Shown here: piece by piece, positions 34,603-46,260 of the stretch
Position numbering within the stretch: the stretch's first letter is position 1
Layout of the letters: each line of letters starts with the position of its first letter
From: Streptomyces sp. Ag109_O5-10
GTDB lineage: Bacteria > Actinomycetota > Actinomycetes > Streptomycetales > Streptomycetaceae
Assembly: GCF_900105755.1 (NCBI RefSeq)
Contig: NZ_FNTQ01000001.1
Span: 2,976,001 to 3,040,000, forward strand
Direction of reading: 5' to 3'
DNA: 64,000 nucleotides
The notes under the pieces: generated by a model
Told to the model about the DNA's origin: nothing
The model's input: only the letters and a program-made list of their open reading frames with translations
Databases searched by the model: none
Translations under genes and position numbers: made by a program

Positions 34603-34651
34603 CTCAGCCGCGGCTGGGACCGGAATGCCTCCGGTCCCAGCCGCGGCTGAG
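34603..34651 (-). terminator. Terminator of the atp operon
   Basis: CTCAGCCGCGGCTGGGACCG-GA (34603-34624) pairs perfectly over 22 bp with its complement at 34630-34651 around a 5-nt loop. On the minus strand a run of five T follows about 15 nt later. Confidence 0.92.
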
Positions 34652-34677
34652 TTACGTCAACGCATGAACGCAGTCTG

Positions 34678-35052
34678 TCAGCGCCCGGTCGCCGCCCGCA
34701 GACGGACGTCGGCGCGTCGCTCGGCGGTGGCGTCACCTGCCGCCTTCGCCCGCTCCAGCTCGCGCTCCTCGCGCTGGACGTCGATCTCGTCCGACAGCTC
34801 GGCGGTCTCGGCCAGCAGCGAGAGCTTGTTGTCCGCGAACGAGATGAAACCGCCGTGCACCGCGGCGACGACCGTTCCACCATCACTCGTACGGATGGTC
34901 ACCGGGCCCGACTCCAGCACACCGAGCAGCGGCTGGTGACCGGGCATGACGCCGATGTCGCCGGACGTGGTGCGCGCGACGACCAGGGTGGCCTCGCCGG
35001 ACCAGACCTGGCGGTCCGCGGCGACGAGCTCGACGTGCAGCTCAGCAGCCAA
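34678..35052 (-). CDS. atpC: F1Fo ATP synthase epsilon subunit
   Basis: 124 residues. N-terminal beta-sandwich with VELVAADRQVWSGEATLVVA and GDIGVMPGHQPLLGVLESGP, then a helical C-terminus rich in Glu and Arg. Epsilon is part of the central stalk and restrains ATP hydrolysis. Last gene of atpIBEFHAGDC. It is separated from atpD by 134 bp with three hairpins, unusual spacing in this otherwise tight operon. Confidence 0.97.
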   Translation of the reverse strand: MAAELHVELVAADRQVWSGEATLVVARTTSGDIGVMPGHQPLLGVLESGPVTIRTSDGGTVVAAVHGGFISFADNKLSLLAETAELSDEIDVQREERELERAKAAGDATAERRADVRLRAATGR

Positions 35053-35071
35053 GGGTGGCTCCTCGGGTCAC

Positions 35072-35186
35072 CACCCGGCAGGGGTGCCGGGTGTTGGGGT
35101 CAATTCTAGTAGGCGTGCGTGAGGGGGCGGGACGCGCCCGCCCCCTCACACGAAGAACACGAGGAGTTCCGGGGAACTCAGGGTGT

Positions 35187-35188
<2 letters not shown>
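35072..35188 (-). promoter_or_regulatory. Three consecutive hairpins between atpD and atpC
   Basis: In transcription order: GAACAC/GAGTTCC with GGAACTC/GTGTTC (35155-35188, touching the atpD stop), GTGAGGGGGCGGG with its perfect 13-bp complement (35119-35149), and CACCCGGCA with TGCCGGGTG (35072-35093). None has a T run. They could be mRNA processing or stabilising structures, or partial terminators that lower atpC expression. Confidence 0.7.
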
Positions 35189-37543
<2,355 letters not shown>

Positions 37544-37564
37544 GAGTCAGGTCCCTTCCTTACG

Positions 37565-39157
37565 TCACTTGGCGGCTGCGGCCGGAGTGTCCTCGCCGAG
37601 CAGCTTGCCGTCGCTCGTCTCGAACTGCTTCTTGAACTCCGCGATCGCGTCCGCGACGGCCGTGAGGGTGTCGTCGGACATCTTGCCGCCCTCGCGGATG
37701 GAGGCCAGCAGGCCCGACTCCTTGCGGTGCAGGTAGTCGAGGAGCTCGCGCTCGAAGCGGCGGATGTCGGCGACCGGAACGTCGTCCATCTTGCCGGTGG
37801 TGCCGGCCCAGACGGAGACGACCTGGTCCTCGGTGGCCATCGGCTGGTACTGGTCCTGCTTGAGCAGCTCGACCATGCGGCTGCCGCGCTCCAGCTGCGA
37901 CTTCGACGCGGCGTCCAGGTCGGAACCGAAGGCGGCGAACGCCTCCAGCTCACGGAACTGGGCGAGGTCGACGCGGAGGCGGCCGGAGACCTGCTTCATC
38001 GCCTTGTGCTGCGCGGAACCACCGACTCGGGAGACGGAGATACCGACGTTCAGCGCGGGGCGCTGACCGGCGTTGAAGAGGTCCGACTCCAGGAAGCACT
38101 GGCCGTCGGTGATGGAGATGACGTTGGTCGGGATGAACGCCGAGACGTCGTTGGCCTTGGTCTCGACGATCGGCAGACCGGTCATCGAGCCGGCACCCAT
38201 GTCGTCGGAGAGCTTCGCGCAGCGCTCCAGCAGACGGGAGTGCAGGTAGAAGACGTCACCCGGGTAGGCCTCACGGCCCGGCGGGCGGCGCAGCAGCAGC
38301 GACACGGCGCGGTAGGCGTCGGCCTGCTTCGACAGGTCGTCGAAGATGATCAGGACGTGCTTGCCGGCGTACATCCAGTGCTGGCCGATGGCCGAACCGG
38401 TGTAGGGCGCCAGGTACTTGAAGCCGGCCGGGTCGGACGCCGGGGCGGCGACGATGGTCGTGTACTCCAGCGCGCCGTTCTCCTCCAGCGCGCGGCGGAC
38501 CGACGCGATGGTGGAGCCCTTCTGGCCGATGGCGACGTAGATGCAGCGGACCTGCTTCTTCGGGTCACCCGAGCGCCAGTTGTCGCGCTGGTTGATGATG
38601 GTGTCGACGGCCAGGGCGGTCTTGCCGGTCTGGCGGTCGCCGATGATCAGCTGACGCTGGCCGCGGCCGACCGGGGTCATGGCGTCGACGGCCTTGTAGC
38701 CGGTCTCCATCGGCTCGTGCACCGACTTGCGCTGCATGACCGTGGGGGCCTGCAGCTCGAGGGCGCGGCGGCCGTCGGTCTCGATCTCGCCGAGGCCGTC
38801 GATCGGGTTGCCGAGCGGGTCGACGACGCGGCCGAGGTAGCCCTCGCCGACCGCGACGGAGAGGACCTCACCGGTGCGCTGCACCGGCTGACCCTCCTCG
38901 ATGCCGCTGAACTCACCGAGGACGATGGCGCCGATCTCGCGCTCTTCCAGGTTCAGCGCGAGGCCGAGGGTGCCGTCCTCGAACTTCAGCAGTTCGTTGG
39001 CCATGGCCGAGGGAAGACCCTCGACCTTCGCGATGCCGTCGCCGGCAAGGGTGACCGTACCGACCTCCTCGCGCGAGGCCGCGTCCGGCTTGTACGACTG
39101 GACGAAGTTCTCCAGCGCGTCCCGGATCTCCTCCGGCCGGATCGTGAGCTCCGCCAT
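37565..39157 (-). CDS. atpA: F1Fo ATP synthase alpha subunit
   Basis: 530 residues. Walker A GDRQTGKT (173-180), [20 protein letters not shown] and the arginine finger region [14 protein letters not shown] are intact. Non-catalytic partner of beta in the F1 hexamer. Start at ATG giving [11 protein letters not shown], the family N-terminus; the open frame extends 29 codons upstream but holds no ribosome site and no conservation. Confidence 0.98.
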   Translation of the reverse strand: MAELTIRPEEIRDALENFVQSYKPDAASREEVGTVTLAGDGIAKVEGLPSAMANELLKFEDGTLGLALNLEEREIGAIVLGEFSGIEEGQPVQRTGEVLSVAVGEGYLGRVVDPLGNPIDGLGEIETDGRRALELQAPTVMQRKSVHEPMETGYKAVDAMTPVGRGQRQLIIGDRQTGKTALAVDTIINQRDNWRSGDPKKQVRCIYVAIGQKGSTIASVRRALEENGALEYTTIVAAPASDPAGFKYLAPYTGSAIGQHWMYAGKHVLIIFDDLSKQADAYRAVSLLLRRPPGREAYPGDVFYLHSRLLERCAKLSDDMGAGSMTGLPIVETKANDVSAFIPTNVISITDGQCFLESDLFNAGQRPALNVGISVSRVGGSAQHKAMKQVSGRLRVDLAQFRELEAFAAFGSDLDAASKSQLERGSRMVELLKQDQYQPMATEDQVVSVWAGTTGKMDDVPVADIRRFERELLDYLHRKESGLLASIREGGKMSDDTLTAVADAIAEFKKQFETSDGKLLGEDTPAAAAK

Positions 39158-39205
39158 CTGGGTTCCCTGCTCTCCTTGTTGGGCCCGAAGTTTCACTTGG
39201 GGGGT

Positions 39206-39222
39206 CTGGGGGCGACCCCCAG
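39206..39222 (-). promoter_or_regulatory. Hairpin between atpH and atpA
   Basis: CTGGGGG-CGA-CCCCCAG in the 133-bp gap upstream of atpA. Possible mRNA processing or stabilising element; terminator action inside the operon seems unlikely. Confidence 0.5.
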
Positions 39223-39290
39223 GGATTCTTCTTGTACGGCCCAACCAGGGCCGTCGTGAGTACGTACTGCTTGTTCTCGACTACCGGGTG

Positions 39291-40106
39291 CTAGCTCGCC
39301 ATGCGGCGGGCCGCGTCCTCCAGCCGGTCCGCGATGGAACCGTTGATGACCTCGTCACCGACCTGCACCCGGATCCCGCCGACGACCGTGGGGTCGACGT
39401 CGAGGTTGAGGTGCATCGTGCGGCCGTAGAGCTTCGCGAGGGCGGCGCCCAGGCGCTGCTTCTGCGGCTCGCTCAGCGGAACCGCCGAGGTGACGACGGC
39501 GACGACGCGGTTACGGCGCTCCGCGGCCAGCTTCGACAGGGCCTCCAGGCCCGCTTCCAGGCTACGTCCCCGCGGCGCGGTCACAAGACGCGCGACCAGA
39601 CGCTCGGTGACCGGCTTGGCGCGGCCGCCGAGCAGCCGGTGCAGCAGCTCGGTCTTCGCGGCGGCGCCGGCCTTGCGGTCGGTGAGCGCGGCGCGCAGCT
39701 CGGTGTTGGAGGAGATGATCCGGGCGAACCGGAACAGCTCGTCCTCGGCGTCGTCCAGCGTGCCGGACTTCTCCGCGGCCGTGAGGTCGGCGATGTTCGC
39801 CAGCTCCTCCAGCGCGTCCACCAGGTCGCGGGGCTGCGACCAGCGGGACCGGACCATGCCGGACACCAGGTCGGCGGTGGCCTCGGAGACCTGGCCGCCG
39901 ATCAGGCGCCGGACCAGCTCGGCCTTGGCCTCGCCGGCCTGTGCCGGGTCGGTGAGGACCCGGCGCAGGCCGCCCTCGCGGTCGAGCAGCGCGGTGACGG
40001 CCGCCAGCTCGTCGGCGAGCTGCGTCGCGTCCACGGACGTGGAGTCCGTCAGCGCGTCGAGACGCTCACGTGCGGCTGCCAGGGCATCGCGGCTCGCTCC
40101 GTTCAT
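39291..40106 (-). CDS. atpH: F1Fo ATP synthase delta subunit
   Basis: 271 residues, about 90 longer than the E. coli protein, as is usual in Streptomyces. The N-terminal helical bundle contains RRLIGGQVSEATADLVSGMV; the C-terminal part ends in NLDVDPTVVGGIRVQVGDEV, typical of OSCP/delta. It joins the peripheral stalk to F1. Its start overlaps the atpF stop (ATGA). Confidence 0.96.
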   Translation of the reverse strand: MNGASRDALAAARERLDALTDSTSVDATQLADELAAVTALLDREGGLRRVLTDPAQAGEAKAELVRRLIGGQVSEATADLVSGMVRSRWSQPRDLVDALEELANIADLTAAEKSGTLDDAEDELFRFARIISSNTELRAALTDRKAGAAAKTELLHRLLGGRAKPVTERLVARLVTAPRGRSLEAGLEALSKLAAERRNRVVAVVTSAVPLSEPQKQRLGAALAKLYGRTMHLNLDVDPTVVGGIRVQVGDEVINGSIADRLEDAARRMAS

Positions 40107-40648
40107 CGCGCGGCCTCGGCCTTCTCCTCAAGCTCGTCGAGGAAGCGGTCGATCACGCGGCTCTGCCGGGCGTAGTCCTCCAGGGACTCGCCGACGAGCT
40201 TGCCGGCCAGGTCGGTGGCCAGGTGGCCGACGTCCTGACGGAGCGCCTGCGCGGCGGACTTGCGGTCGGCCTCGATCTGCGCGTGACCGGCGGCGACGAT
40301 CTCCTCGCGCTGCCGCTGGCCCTCGGCGCGCATCTCGGCGATGAGCGCGGCGCCCTGTTCCTGAGCCTCCTGGCGCAGGCGCGCGGCCTCGTGCCGGGCC
40401 TCGGCCAGCTGCGCCTTGTACTGCTCAAGGACGCTCTGGGCCTCGGTCTGCGCGGCCTCGGCCTTCTCGATACCGCCCTCGATCGCCTCGCGGCGCTGCT
40501 CCAGAACCTTGTTGATGTTCGGAAGGAGCTTCTTGGCGAGGAAGCCGAAGACGATGACGAAGGCGATGAGGCCGATGACGAGCTCTGGGACCGGCGGGAT
40601 GAGAGGGTTTTCGGGCTTCTCCGCCGCCAGCTGAACCAAGAGGCTCAT
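40103..40648 (-). CDS. atpF: F1Fo ATP synthase b subunit
   Basis: 181 residues. One N-terminal membrane helix (LVIGLIAFVIVFGFLAKKLL) and a long charged right-handed coiled coil. Forms the peripheral stalk dimer that binds delta. Starts 37 bp after atpE and overlaps atpH. Confidence 0.96.
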   Translation of the reverse strand: MSLLVQLAAEKPENPLIPPVPELVIGLIAFVIVFGFLAKKLLPNINKVLEQRREAIEGGIEKAEAAQTEAQSVLEQYKAQLAEARHEAARLRQEAQEQGAALIAEMRAEGQRQREEIVAAGHAQIEADRKSAAQALRQDVGHLATDLAGKLVGESLEDYARQSRVIDRFLDELEEKAEAAR

Positions 40649-40685
40649 ATCAGTGCCTTTCGTCTAATGGTGCGCGACGGTCGGG

Positions 40686-40937
40686 TCAGGAGGTCGGGTA
40701 GACGAACGGCATGACCAGACCGATCAGGGCGAGCGCCTCACAGAAGGCGAAGCCGAGGATCTGGTTGGCGCGGATCAGGCCGGCAGCCTCGGGCTGACGG
40801 GCGAGCGCCTGCGTGCCGTTGCCGAAGATGATGCCGATGCCGACGCCCGGGCCGATCGCGGCGAGGCCGTAACCGATCGAGCCGAGGTTGCCCTTGATCT
40901 GGGTGGCGGCGAGGGTGGCCTGCGCAAGAGCGGACAT
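40686..40937 (-). CDS. atpE: F1Fo ATP synthase c subunit
   Basis: 83 residues, two membrane helices forming a hairpin. The polar loop ARQPEAAG and the proton-carrying Glu67 in FAFCEALALIG are present; the first helix has the glycine-rich GPGVGIGIIFGNG. Forms the rotating c-ring. Start supported by AGAAGGAAG upstream of the ATG. Confidence 0.97.
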   Translation of the reverse strand: MSALAQATLAATQIKGNLGSIGYGLAAIGPGVGIGIIFGNGTQALARQPEAAGLIRANQILGFAFCEALALIGLVMPFVYPTS

Positions 40938-41008
40938 GCCGGTTCTTCCTTCTCTTTCAAGGACCGGTGGGGGTTGGCCACCGGATGACGGGGTGGTGGT
41001 GGGACGGC

Positions 41009-41830
41009 TCAGTGGTGCTCGGCGAGCGCGCCCTGGATGTAGCTGCAGGTCAGCAGTACGAAGACGTACGCCTGGACAGCCTGGATGAAGAGCTCGAAGG
41101 CGGTCATCACGAGGACCATGACGAACGAGACACCGGAGTAGGCGATGCCGATGCCGTTCAGCATGTACCAGCTGGCGATCGTGAAGAGCAGCAGCAGGGT
41201 GTGCCCGGCGAACATGTTCGCGAAGAGTCGGACGGCGTGGGTGAACGGCCGGACGATGAGGTTCGAGAAGAACTCGATCGTCATGGACAGCGGCAGCACC
41301 GCGCCGAGCGTCTTGTCGTAGCCGGTGACGTTCTTGAAGAAGCCGACGAAGCCCTGGCGCTTGAAGGTGAGCGCGACCCACGTGATGTACACGATGCCGG
41401 CCAGTGCCGCGGGGTACGAGATGATCGCGGTGACCGGGAACTGGGCGACCGGGATGATCGACCAGAGGTTCATCATCCAGATGAAGAAGAACAGCGAGAC
41501 GACGAACGGAACGTACTTCTCGCCCTCCTTCTTGCCGATGGTCTCGTAGACCACTCCGCGCCGGACGAAGTCGTAGCCGGTCTCGGCAATCATCTGGAGC
41601 TTGCCCGGGACGACCTTCGGCTTGGCGAAGGCGGCCCAGAAGAAGCCCACGATGACGATCGACCCGAGCAGCGCCAGCAGCATCGTCTTGTTGAAGTACA
41701 GGTTGCTGTCCGCGTCGCCGAAGAGCGGCTTGAACAGGAACGAGTGGAGGCCCGGAGCCGGGAAGCCACACCCGTCGAACAGGTGACAGCTCGTGTCGAA
41801 AGCGAGCGTCTGCGTCGGGTCAGCACTCAC
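41009..41830 (-). CDS. atpB: F1Fo ATP synthase a subunit
   Basis: 273 residues with about six membrane helices. The essential Arg lies in FTHAVRLFANMFAGHTLLLL; the last helices contain AFELFIQAVQAYVFVLLTCS. Forms the proton half-channels next to the c-ring. I choose the GTG giving MSADPTQTLAFD because AAGGAG sits 6 nt before it; an ATG five codons upstream has that ribosome site inside its own coding frame. Confidence 0.96.
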   Translation of the reverse strand: MSADPTQTLAFDTSCHLFDGCGFPAPGLHSFLFKPLFGDADSNLYFNKTMLLALLGSIVIVGFFWAAFAKPKVVPGKLQMIAETGYDFVRRGVVYETIGKKEGEKYVPFVVSLFFFIWMMNLWSIIPVAQFPVTAIISYPAALAGIVYITWVALTFKRQGFVGFFKNVTGYDKTLGAVLPLSMTIEFFSNLIVRPFTHAVRLFANMFAGHTLLLLFTIASWYMLNGIGIAYSGVSFVMVLVMTAFELFIQAVQAYVFVLLTCSYIQGALAEHH

Positions 41831-42055
41831 CGCGGGCTCCTTCATCGTGGCGCATGGGTACGGCAACCTCGTTGTGTCGGCGCGGCGCAGGGCCGCGGTT
41901 CGGCACGGGACTGGTGTTACGGATGTGGGGGCGGCTGGGGGGCATCTCGCCTCGCGATTGAGCAGGCGTCAGCTCAGATGCCCGCGCCCGCGATGCCGCA
42001 GTTGGCACCGGACGATAGCAGCATCTCTCGTGCGCCTTTATCCCGGCCCTACCTC

Positions 42056-42487
42056 TCACGACGACTGTCCGGTCTTCTCAGACTTTTCAGACTTCTCGGG
42101 TTCGACGTAGAGGATCTTGGCCTTCATGTGGGCACGGGTCTGTGCGGTGATCCACGTGAGCGTGGCGACCACCAGCACGATGGCGAAGGCCCGGGGATTG
42201 AACAGCGTCGTGTTCTTGAACACGGCCATGAAGATGATCAGCAGCAGCAGCTGGGCCGCGTAGAGCATCAGGCCCATCATCTGGAACAGCTGGGGGTACG
42301 ACTTCGCGGTGCGCTGCAGGACGTAGAGACCGATCCCCATGAAGAGGATCACGATCACCGTCGCGACGAGCGCCCCGATCGCCCCCTTGCCGCCCGCGAC
42401 CACCCCACTGACGACGGCGGCGAGTACGCCGACGGCGGCCGTGGGTACGGCGGCCTGGGCCAGGTTCCGGGCGTCATTGGACGGCAT
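42056..42487 (-). CDS. atpI: ATP synthase protein I
   Basis: 143 residues with four membrane helices and a charged C-terminal tail (EPEKSEKSEKTGQSS). Position at the head of the atp operon and topology identify it as AtpI, which helps c-ring assembly in other bacteria. A 225-bp gap with AT-richer patches separates it from atpB, so an internal promoter for atpB is possible but not identified. Confidence 0.9.
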   Translation of the reverse strand: MPSNDARNLAQAAVPTAAVGVLAAVVSGVVAGGKGAIGALVATVIVILFMGIGLYVLQRTAKSYPQLFQMMGLMLYAAQLLLLIIFMAVFKNTTLFNPRAFAIVLVVATLTWITAQTRAHMKAKILYVEPEKSEKSEKTGQSS

Positions 42488-42789
42488 GGCGGCAACTCCG
42501 CTTTCACAGGGGGGCAGGTGTCGTCATGGACGAGCGTAGTCCCGGTCGGAGGATCGAAGACCTCACGCTGACGGACCGTCGCTGCCGGGTCCTTCGACTC
42601 TGTCCGGGGTTCTCGTGAACCGTATCACAAACTATTTGATGAGGTCTTTACCTCGTAGGTGTGCTCGCTGTCACACATGAGAGTGAAACTGCGCGCCTGA
42701 GCGGAAACCGCGCCGTTGTGTCTGGTATTGGGGGGCTTTGGTCCCCCACGAGTTGGCAATGCTCTAGTCAGATTCTTACCTTGCCGGGG
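42488..42789 (-). promoter_or_regulatory. atp operon upstream region
   Basis: 302 bp between the MraY-like gene and atpI. An AT-rich stretch (42620-42650) holds a minus-strand TACGGT with AAGACC 18 bp upstream, the best promoter candidate, flanked by small inverted repeats GGTTC/GAACC (42608-42621) and GAGGT/ACCTC (42641-42654). Near the MraY-like gene, TGGGGG/CCCCCA (42729-42748) may be its terminator. Confidence 0.4.
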
Positions 42790-44229
42790 TCAGCGGGAGG
42801 TCTTGGAAGGCCGCCGGTCCAGGAAGCGCGAACGCGCACCGAGGGCGGTCGCGCCGTTGCCGGGGGCCGCGGTCGCACCGGTCACCGGGGCCTTGGCCAC
42901 GCCGTTCACCGGGGCAGCGGTCACCCCGTTCACCGGGGCCGCTCCGGCGGGCACCGGGGAGCGGTACGCGTCGTCGCCCGGCTTCTCCGGCTCCTCCCGC
43001 TCGACGGACGCCGCGACCTCGGCGGTCGCCGGCGCCGGCTCCTCGGCCGGCTGGCCCGCCCCACGGCGCCGGTAGCGGGGCGGCACGAAGGCCTGCGCCC
43101 AGACGGGTGCCCGCGGCGTGAACCGCGGCAGCAGGAGCAGCACCAGGCCGACCGCGCTGAGGAACGCCACGCCGAGCACGATCCACATGGACGCCGAGTT
43201 CACCGAGTAGGCCAGCGTGCCGAAGCCGATCAGCGCCGACCAGAAGTACATGATCAGCACGGCCCGGCTGTGCGAGTGGCCGATCTCCAGCAGCCGGTGG
43301 TGCAGGTGACCGCGGTCCGCCGCGAACGGCGACTGGCCGCGCCAGGTGCGCCGCACGATCGCCAGCACCAGGTCGGCGGCCGGCACCGCGATGATGGTCA
43401 GCGGCAGCAGCAGCGGGATGTATACCGGCACCGTCTGGTGCACGGCGTTGCGCTCGGACCCGGCGAACAGGTTCATCACGTCCGGGTCGACCTGACCGGT
43501 GATCGAGATCGCGCCCGCGGCCAGCACCAGCCCGATCAGCATCGAGCCCGAGTCGCCCATGAAGATCCGCGCCGGATGGATGTTGTGCGGCAGGAAGCCC
43601 AGGCACATGCCCATCAGGATCGCGGCGAACAGCGTCGCCGGTGCGGCGGCCTCGATCCCGTACGAGTACCAGATGCGGTAGGCGTACAGGAAGAACGCCG
43701 CGGCCGCGATGCACACCATGCCGGAGGCCAGGCCGTCCAGGCCGTCCACGAAGTTCACCGCGTTGATCGTGATGACGACCAGGGCCACCGTCAGCAGCGT
43801 GCCCTGCCAGGGCGTCAGGGCCACGTTGCCGACGCCCGGGACGGGCAGCCACAGGATCGTCAGACCCTGCATGACCATGACGCCCGCGGCGATCATCTGG
43901 CCGCCCAGCTTGATCAGTGCGTCGATCTCGAACTTGTCGTCGAGCACACCGATCAGCCAGATCAGCGCGGCGCCGGAGAGCAGCGCCCGCGGCTCGTTCG
44001 ACTTCGCGAAGACCTCGTTCAGGTTGGACATGTGGTCGGCGACGAGCAGCCCCGCGCACAGGCCGAAGAACATCGCGATCCCGCCGAGCCGCGGAGTGGG
44101 CTCCCGGTGCACGTCACGCGCCCGGATCTCCGGCATGGCCCCCGCCACGATCGCGAACTTCCGTACCGGCCCTGTCAGCAGGTACGTCACCGCGGCCGTG
44201 ATGCAGAGCGTCAGCAGGTATTCACGCAC
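42790..44229 (-). CDS. MraY/WecA family undecaprenyl-phosphate sugar-1-phosphate transferase
   Basis: 479 residues with about eleven membrane helices. Diagnostic motifs: PTPRLGGIAMFFG, the Mg-binding NAVNFVDGLDGLASG, HPARIFMGDSGSMLIG and RGHLHHRL. It makes a lipid-linked HexNAc on undecaprenyl phosphate for wall glycopolymers; WecA/TagO type fits better than MraY. The ~110-residue cytoplasmic tail has APVNGVTAAPVNGVAKAPVT-like repeats. Start chosen at the GTG giving MREYLLTLC; a GTG four codons earlier is possible. Confidence 0.9.
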   Translation of the reverse strand: MREYLLTLCITAAVTYLLTGPVRKFAIVAGAMPEIRARDVHREPTPRLGGIAMFFGLCAGLLVADHMSNLNEVFAKSNEPRALLSGAALIWLIGVLDDKFEIDALIKLGGQMIAAGVMVMQGLTILWLPVPGVGNVALTPWQGTLLTVALVVITINAVNFVDGLDGLASGMVCIAAAAFFLYAYRIWYSYGIEAAAPATLFAAILMGMCLGFLPHNIHPARIFMGDSGSMLIGLVLAAGAISITGQVDPDVMNLFAGSERNAVHQTVPVYIPLLLPLTIIAVPAADLVLAIVRRTWRGQSPFAADRGHLHHRLLEIGHSHSRAVLIMYFWSALIGFGTLAYSVNSASMWIVLGVAFLSAVGLVLLLLPRFTPRAPVWAQAFVPPRYRRRGAGQPAEEPAPATAEVAASVEREEPEKPGDDAYRSPVPAGAAPVNGVTAAPVNGVAKAPVTGATAAPGNGATALGARSRFLDRRPSKTSR

Positions 44230-44330
44230 AGGCTTCCCCACATGTCTCGCTGGCCATCACAGCCCCACACCCTAGCGAGGGACGCATATGTATGGGGACT
44301 TCCGGGTAGCGACGATGGTTGCACGCAAGG

Positions 44331-44349
44331 CTGTGAGCCCGACTCACAG
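44331..44349 (-). terminator. Hairpin after glyA
   Basis: CTGTGAG-CCCGA-CTCACAG lies 31 bp past the glyA stop on the minus strand, before the MraY-like gene. Confidence 0.55.
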
Positions 44350-44379
44350 CGGGGTGTACGACGCTGCGCCTACCCCGTC

Positions 44380-45624
44380 TCACCCGGGATACGGCGGAAA
44401 TCTACCGGTGAGCTCGCCCACCTCGGCACGCGCCCTCCCCGCGTCCGTGACTCCGCTCACCACGCCGGCCAGCAGCGCCGCGATCCGGGTCATCTCCGCC
44501 TCGCCCATGCCCTGTGTGGTGACGGCGGCCGTGCCCAGCCGCAGCCCCCGCGCGTCACCGTGCGGCAGGGCACAGCAGTCCAGCACGATCCCGGCGGCCG
44601 CGAGCCGGCCGCGGGCGGCCTTCCCCTCGACGCCGAGCGGCGCGGTGTCGACGGTGATCAGATGCGTGTCGGTGCCGCCGGTGGTGACGGCCAGCCCCGC
44701 CTGCGCCAGCCCGGCCGCGAGAACCCGCGCATTGGCGACCACCTGATGGGCGTACGCGGTGAACGCCGGTGTTGCCGCCTCCCCGAACGCGACCGCCTTC
44801 GCGGCGACGGCGTTCATCTGCGCACCGCCCTGCGTGAACGGGAACACCGCCCGGTCGAGCCGCTCGGCCAGCTCGGGCGCACCGCACAGCAGCATCCCGC
44901 CGCGCGGCCCGCGCAGCACCTTGTGCGTGGTCGCGCACACGACGTCGGCGTACGGCACCGGGTTCGGCGCGGCTCCCCCGGCGACGAGCCCGATGGGGTG
45001 GGCGGCGTCGGCGATCAGATAGGCGCCCACCTCGTCGGCGACCTCGCGGAAGAAGGCGTAGTCGATGTGCCGGGGGTAGGCGATGGACCCGCACACGATG
45101 GCCTTGGGCCGGTGGCTGCGGGCCAGCGTCCGCACCTGGTCGTGGTCGATGAGCCCGCTCTCGGCGTCCACGCCGTACCCGACGAAGTCGAACCAGCGGC
45201 CGGAGAAGTTCGCCGGGGAGCCGTGCGTGAGGTGACCGCCGTAGGGCAGGCCCAGGGCCAGCACGGTGTCCCCGGGCCGCAGCAGCGCGGCATAGGCGGC
45301 GAGCACCGCGGACGATCCCGAGTGGGACTGCACGTTCGCGTGCGCGGCGCCGAACAGCGCCTTGGCCCGGTCGACGGCGAGCCGCTCGGCGACGTCCACG
45401 ATCTCGCAGCCGCCGTGGTAGCGGCTGCCCGGATATCCCTCGGCGTACTTGTTGGCGAGCGGCGACCCGAGCGCGGCCAGCACGGCCGGCGAGCTGAAGT
45501 TCTCGGCGGCGATCAGCTGCAACGACGTCGACTGCCGGGCGAGCTCCCCCAGCAGGATCTCGGCCAGCTCAGGATCCTGCCGTCGCAGGAGGTCGCCCTC
45601 GAGGAGGGCAGGGGTGACCGACAT
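44380..45624 (-). CDS. glyA: Serine hydroxymethyltransferase
   Basis: 414 residues. PLP lysine K235 in ATTHKVLRGPRGG, LQLIAAENFSSPAVLAALGS at the N-terminus and GGAQMNAVAAKAVAFGEA are family hallmarks. Interconverts serine and glycine with tetrahydrofolate in the cytoplasm. Some positions diverge from the classic GlyA (for example DAAHPIGLVAGG for DMAHxAGLxAxG), so this may be a second, specialised SHMT; Streptomyces often has two. ATG start chosen at the family N-terminus. Confidence 0.92.
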   Translation of the reverse strand: MSVTPALLEGDLLRRQDPELAEILLGELARQSTSLQLIAAENFSSPAVLAALGSPLANKYAEGYPGSRYHGGCEIVDVAERLAVDRAKALFGAAHANVQSHSGSSAVLAAYAALLRPGDTVLALGLPYGGHLTHGSPANFSGRWFDFVGYGVDAESGLIDHDQVRTLARSHRPKAIVCGSIAYPRHIDYAFFREVADEVGAYLIADAAHPIGLVAGGAAPNPVPYADVVCATTHKVLRGPRGGMLLCGAPELAERLDRAVFPFTQGGAQMNAVAAKAVAFGEAATPAFTAYAHQVVANARVLAAGLAQAGLAVTTGGTDTHLITVDTAPLGVEGKAARGRLAAAGIVLDCCALPHGDARGLRLGTAAVTTQGMGEAEMTRIAALLAGVVSGVTDAGRARAEVGELTGRFPPYPG

Positions 45625-45693
45625 GACGTGCTCCGGGCGGTCGGCGGTGACGTACGTCCAATGTAGGCCGGGGACAGGGCGGACGCGCGGTCT

Positions 45694-46213
45694 GTACGTA
45701 CGACCGTGGAGCCGCCCTGCCTCACCACCGGAGGAAGCCACGCGACCGCGGGTGCGTAGGGCCTGCCGCCCCGCCTCGCCACCGCAGAAGCCTCGCGACC
45801 GGCCACGCGACCGGCGGGTACGTAGAACCTGCCGCCCCGCCTCGCCACCGCAAAGGCCTTACGGCCGGCCAACGCGACCGGCGAGTACGTAGAACCTGCC
45901 GCCCCGCCTCGCCACCGCAGAAGCCTTACGGCCGGTCACGCGGCCACGGTACGTAGCGCCTGCCGGCCCGCCTCGCCACCGCAGAAGCCTTACGGCCGGT
46001 CACGCGGCCACGGGTACGTAGGGCCTGCCGGCCCGCCTCGCCACCGCAGAAGCCTTGCGGCCGGCCACGCGACCGCGGGTACGTAGGGCCGCCCGTGCCG
46101 GTCCGCCTCGCCGCCGCAAAGGCCTTGCGACCGGTCACACGGCCGCGGGTACGTAGGGCCTGCCGGCCCGCCTCACCACCGCAGAAGCCTTGCGACCGGT
46201 CACACGGCCGCGG
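45694..46213. repeat. Tandem array of eight ~65-bp units
   Basis: Units start at GTACGTA (or GTGCGTA) at 45694, 45752, 45818, 45885, 45949, 46014, 46079 and 46149, with a partial ninth at 46214. Lengths are 58, 66, 67, 64, 65, 65, 70 and 65 bp. Each contains CCTGCCGGCCCGCCTCGCCA and AAGCCTT-GCGGCCGG-like blocks. Middle units are most alike; the first is most degenerate. Confidence 0.92.
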
Positions 46214-46230
46214 GTACGTGGGGGTTGCCC

Positions 46231-46260
46231 GCGCGGTTCCTCGCGCCCCTTGCGGGGCGC
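46231..46260 (-). repeat. Dispersed hairpin repeat, copy D
   Basis: Minus orientation: GCGCGGTTCCTC then GCGCCCC-TTGC-GGGGCGC (46243-46260), placed directly after the tandem array and before the 3' end of the phosphatase-like gene. Confidence 0.7.

Noticed and set aside
42855..42955. Stand-alone tandem repeat at the end of the MraY-like gene
   Set aside because: The repeats encode the APVNGV/APVTGA tail in frame and are explained by that coding sequence.
45513..45872. Arg/Gly-rich protein encoded in the tandem array
   Set aside because: Units are mostly not multiples of three, so phase changes each unit; apparent proteins appear in several frames on both strands.
45694..46213. CRISPR-like array
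   Set aside because: The whole ~65-bp unit repeats; there are no unique spacers between constant repeats, and no cas genes are near.
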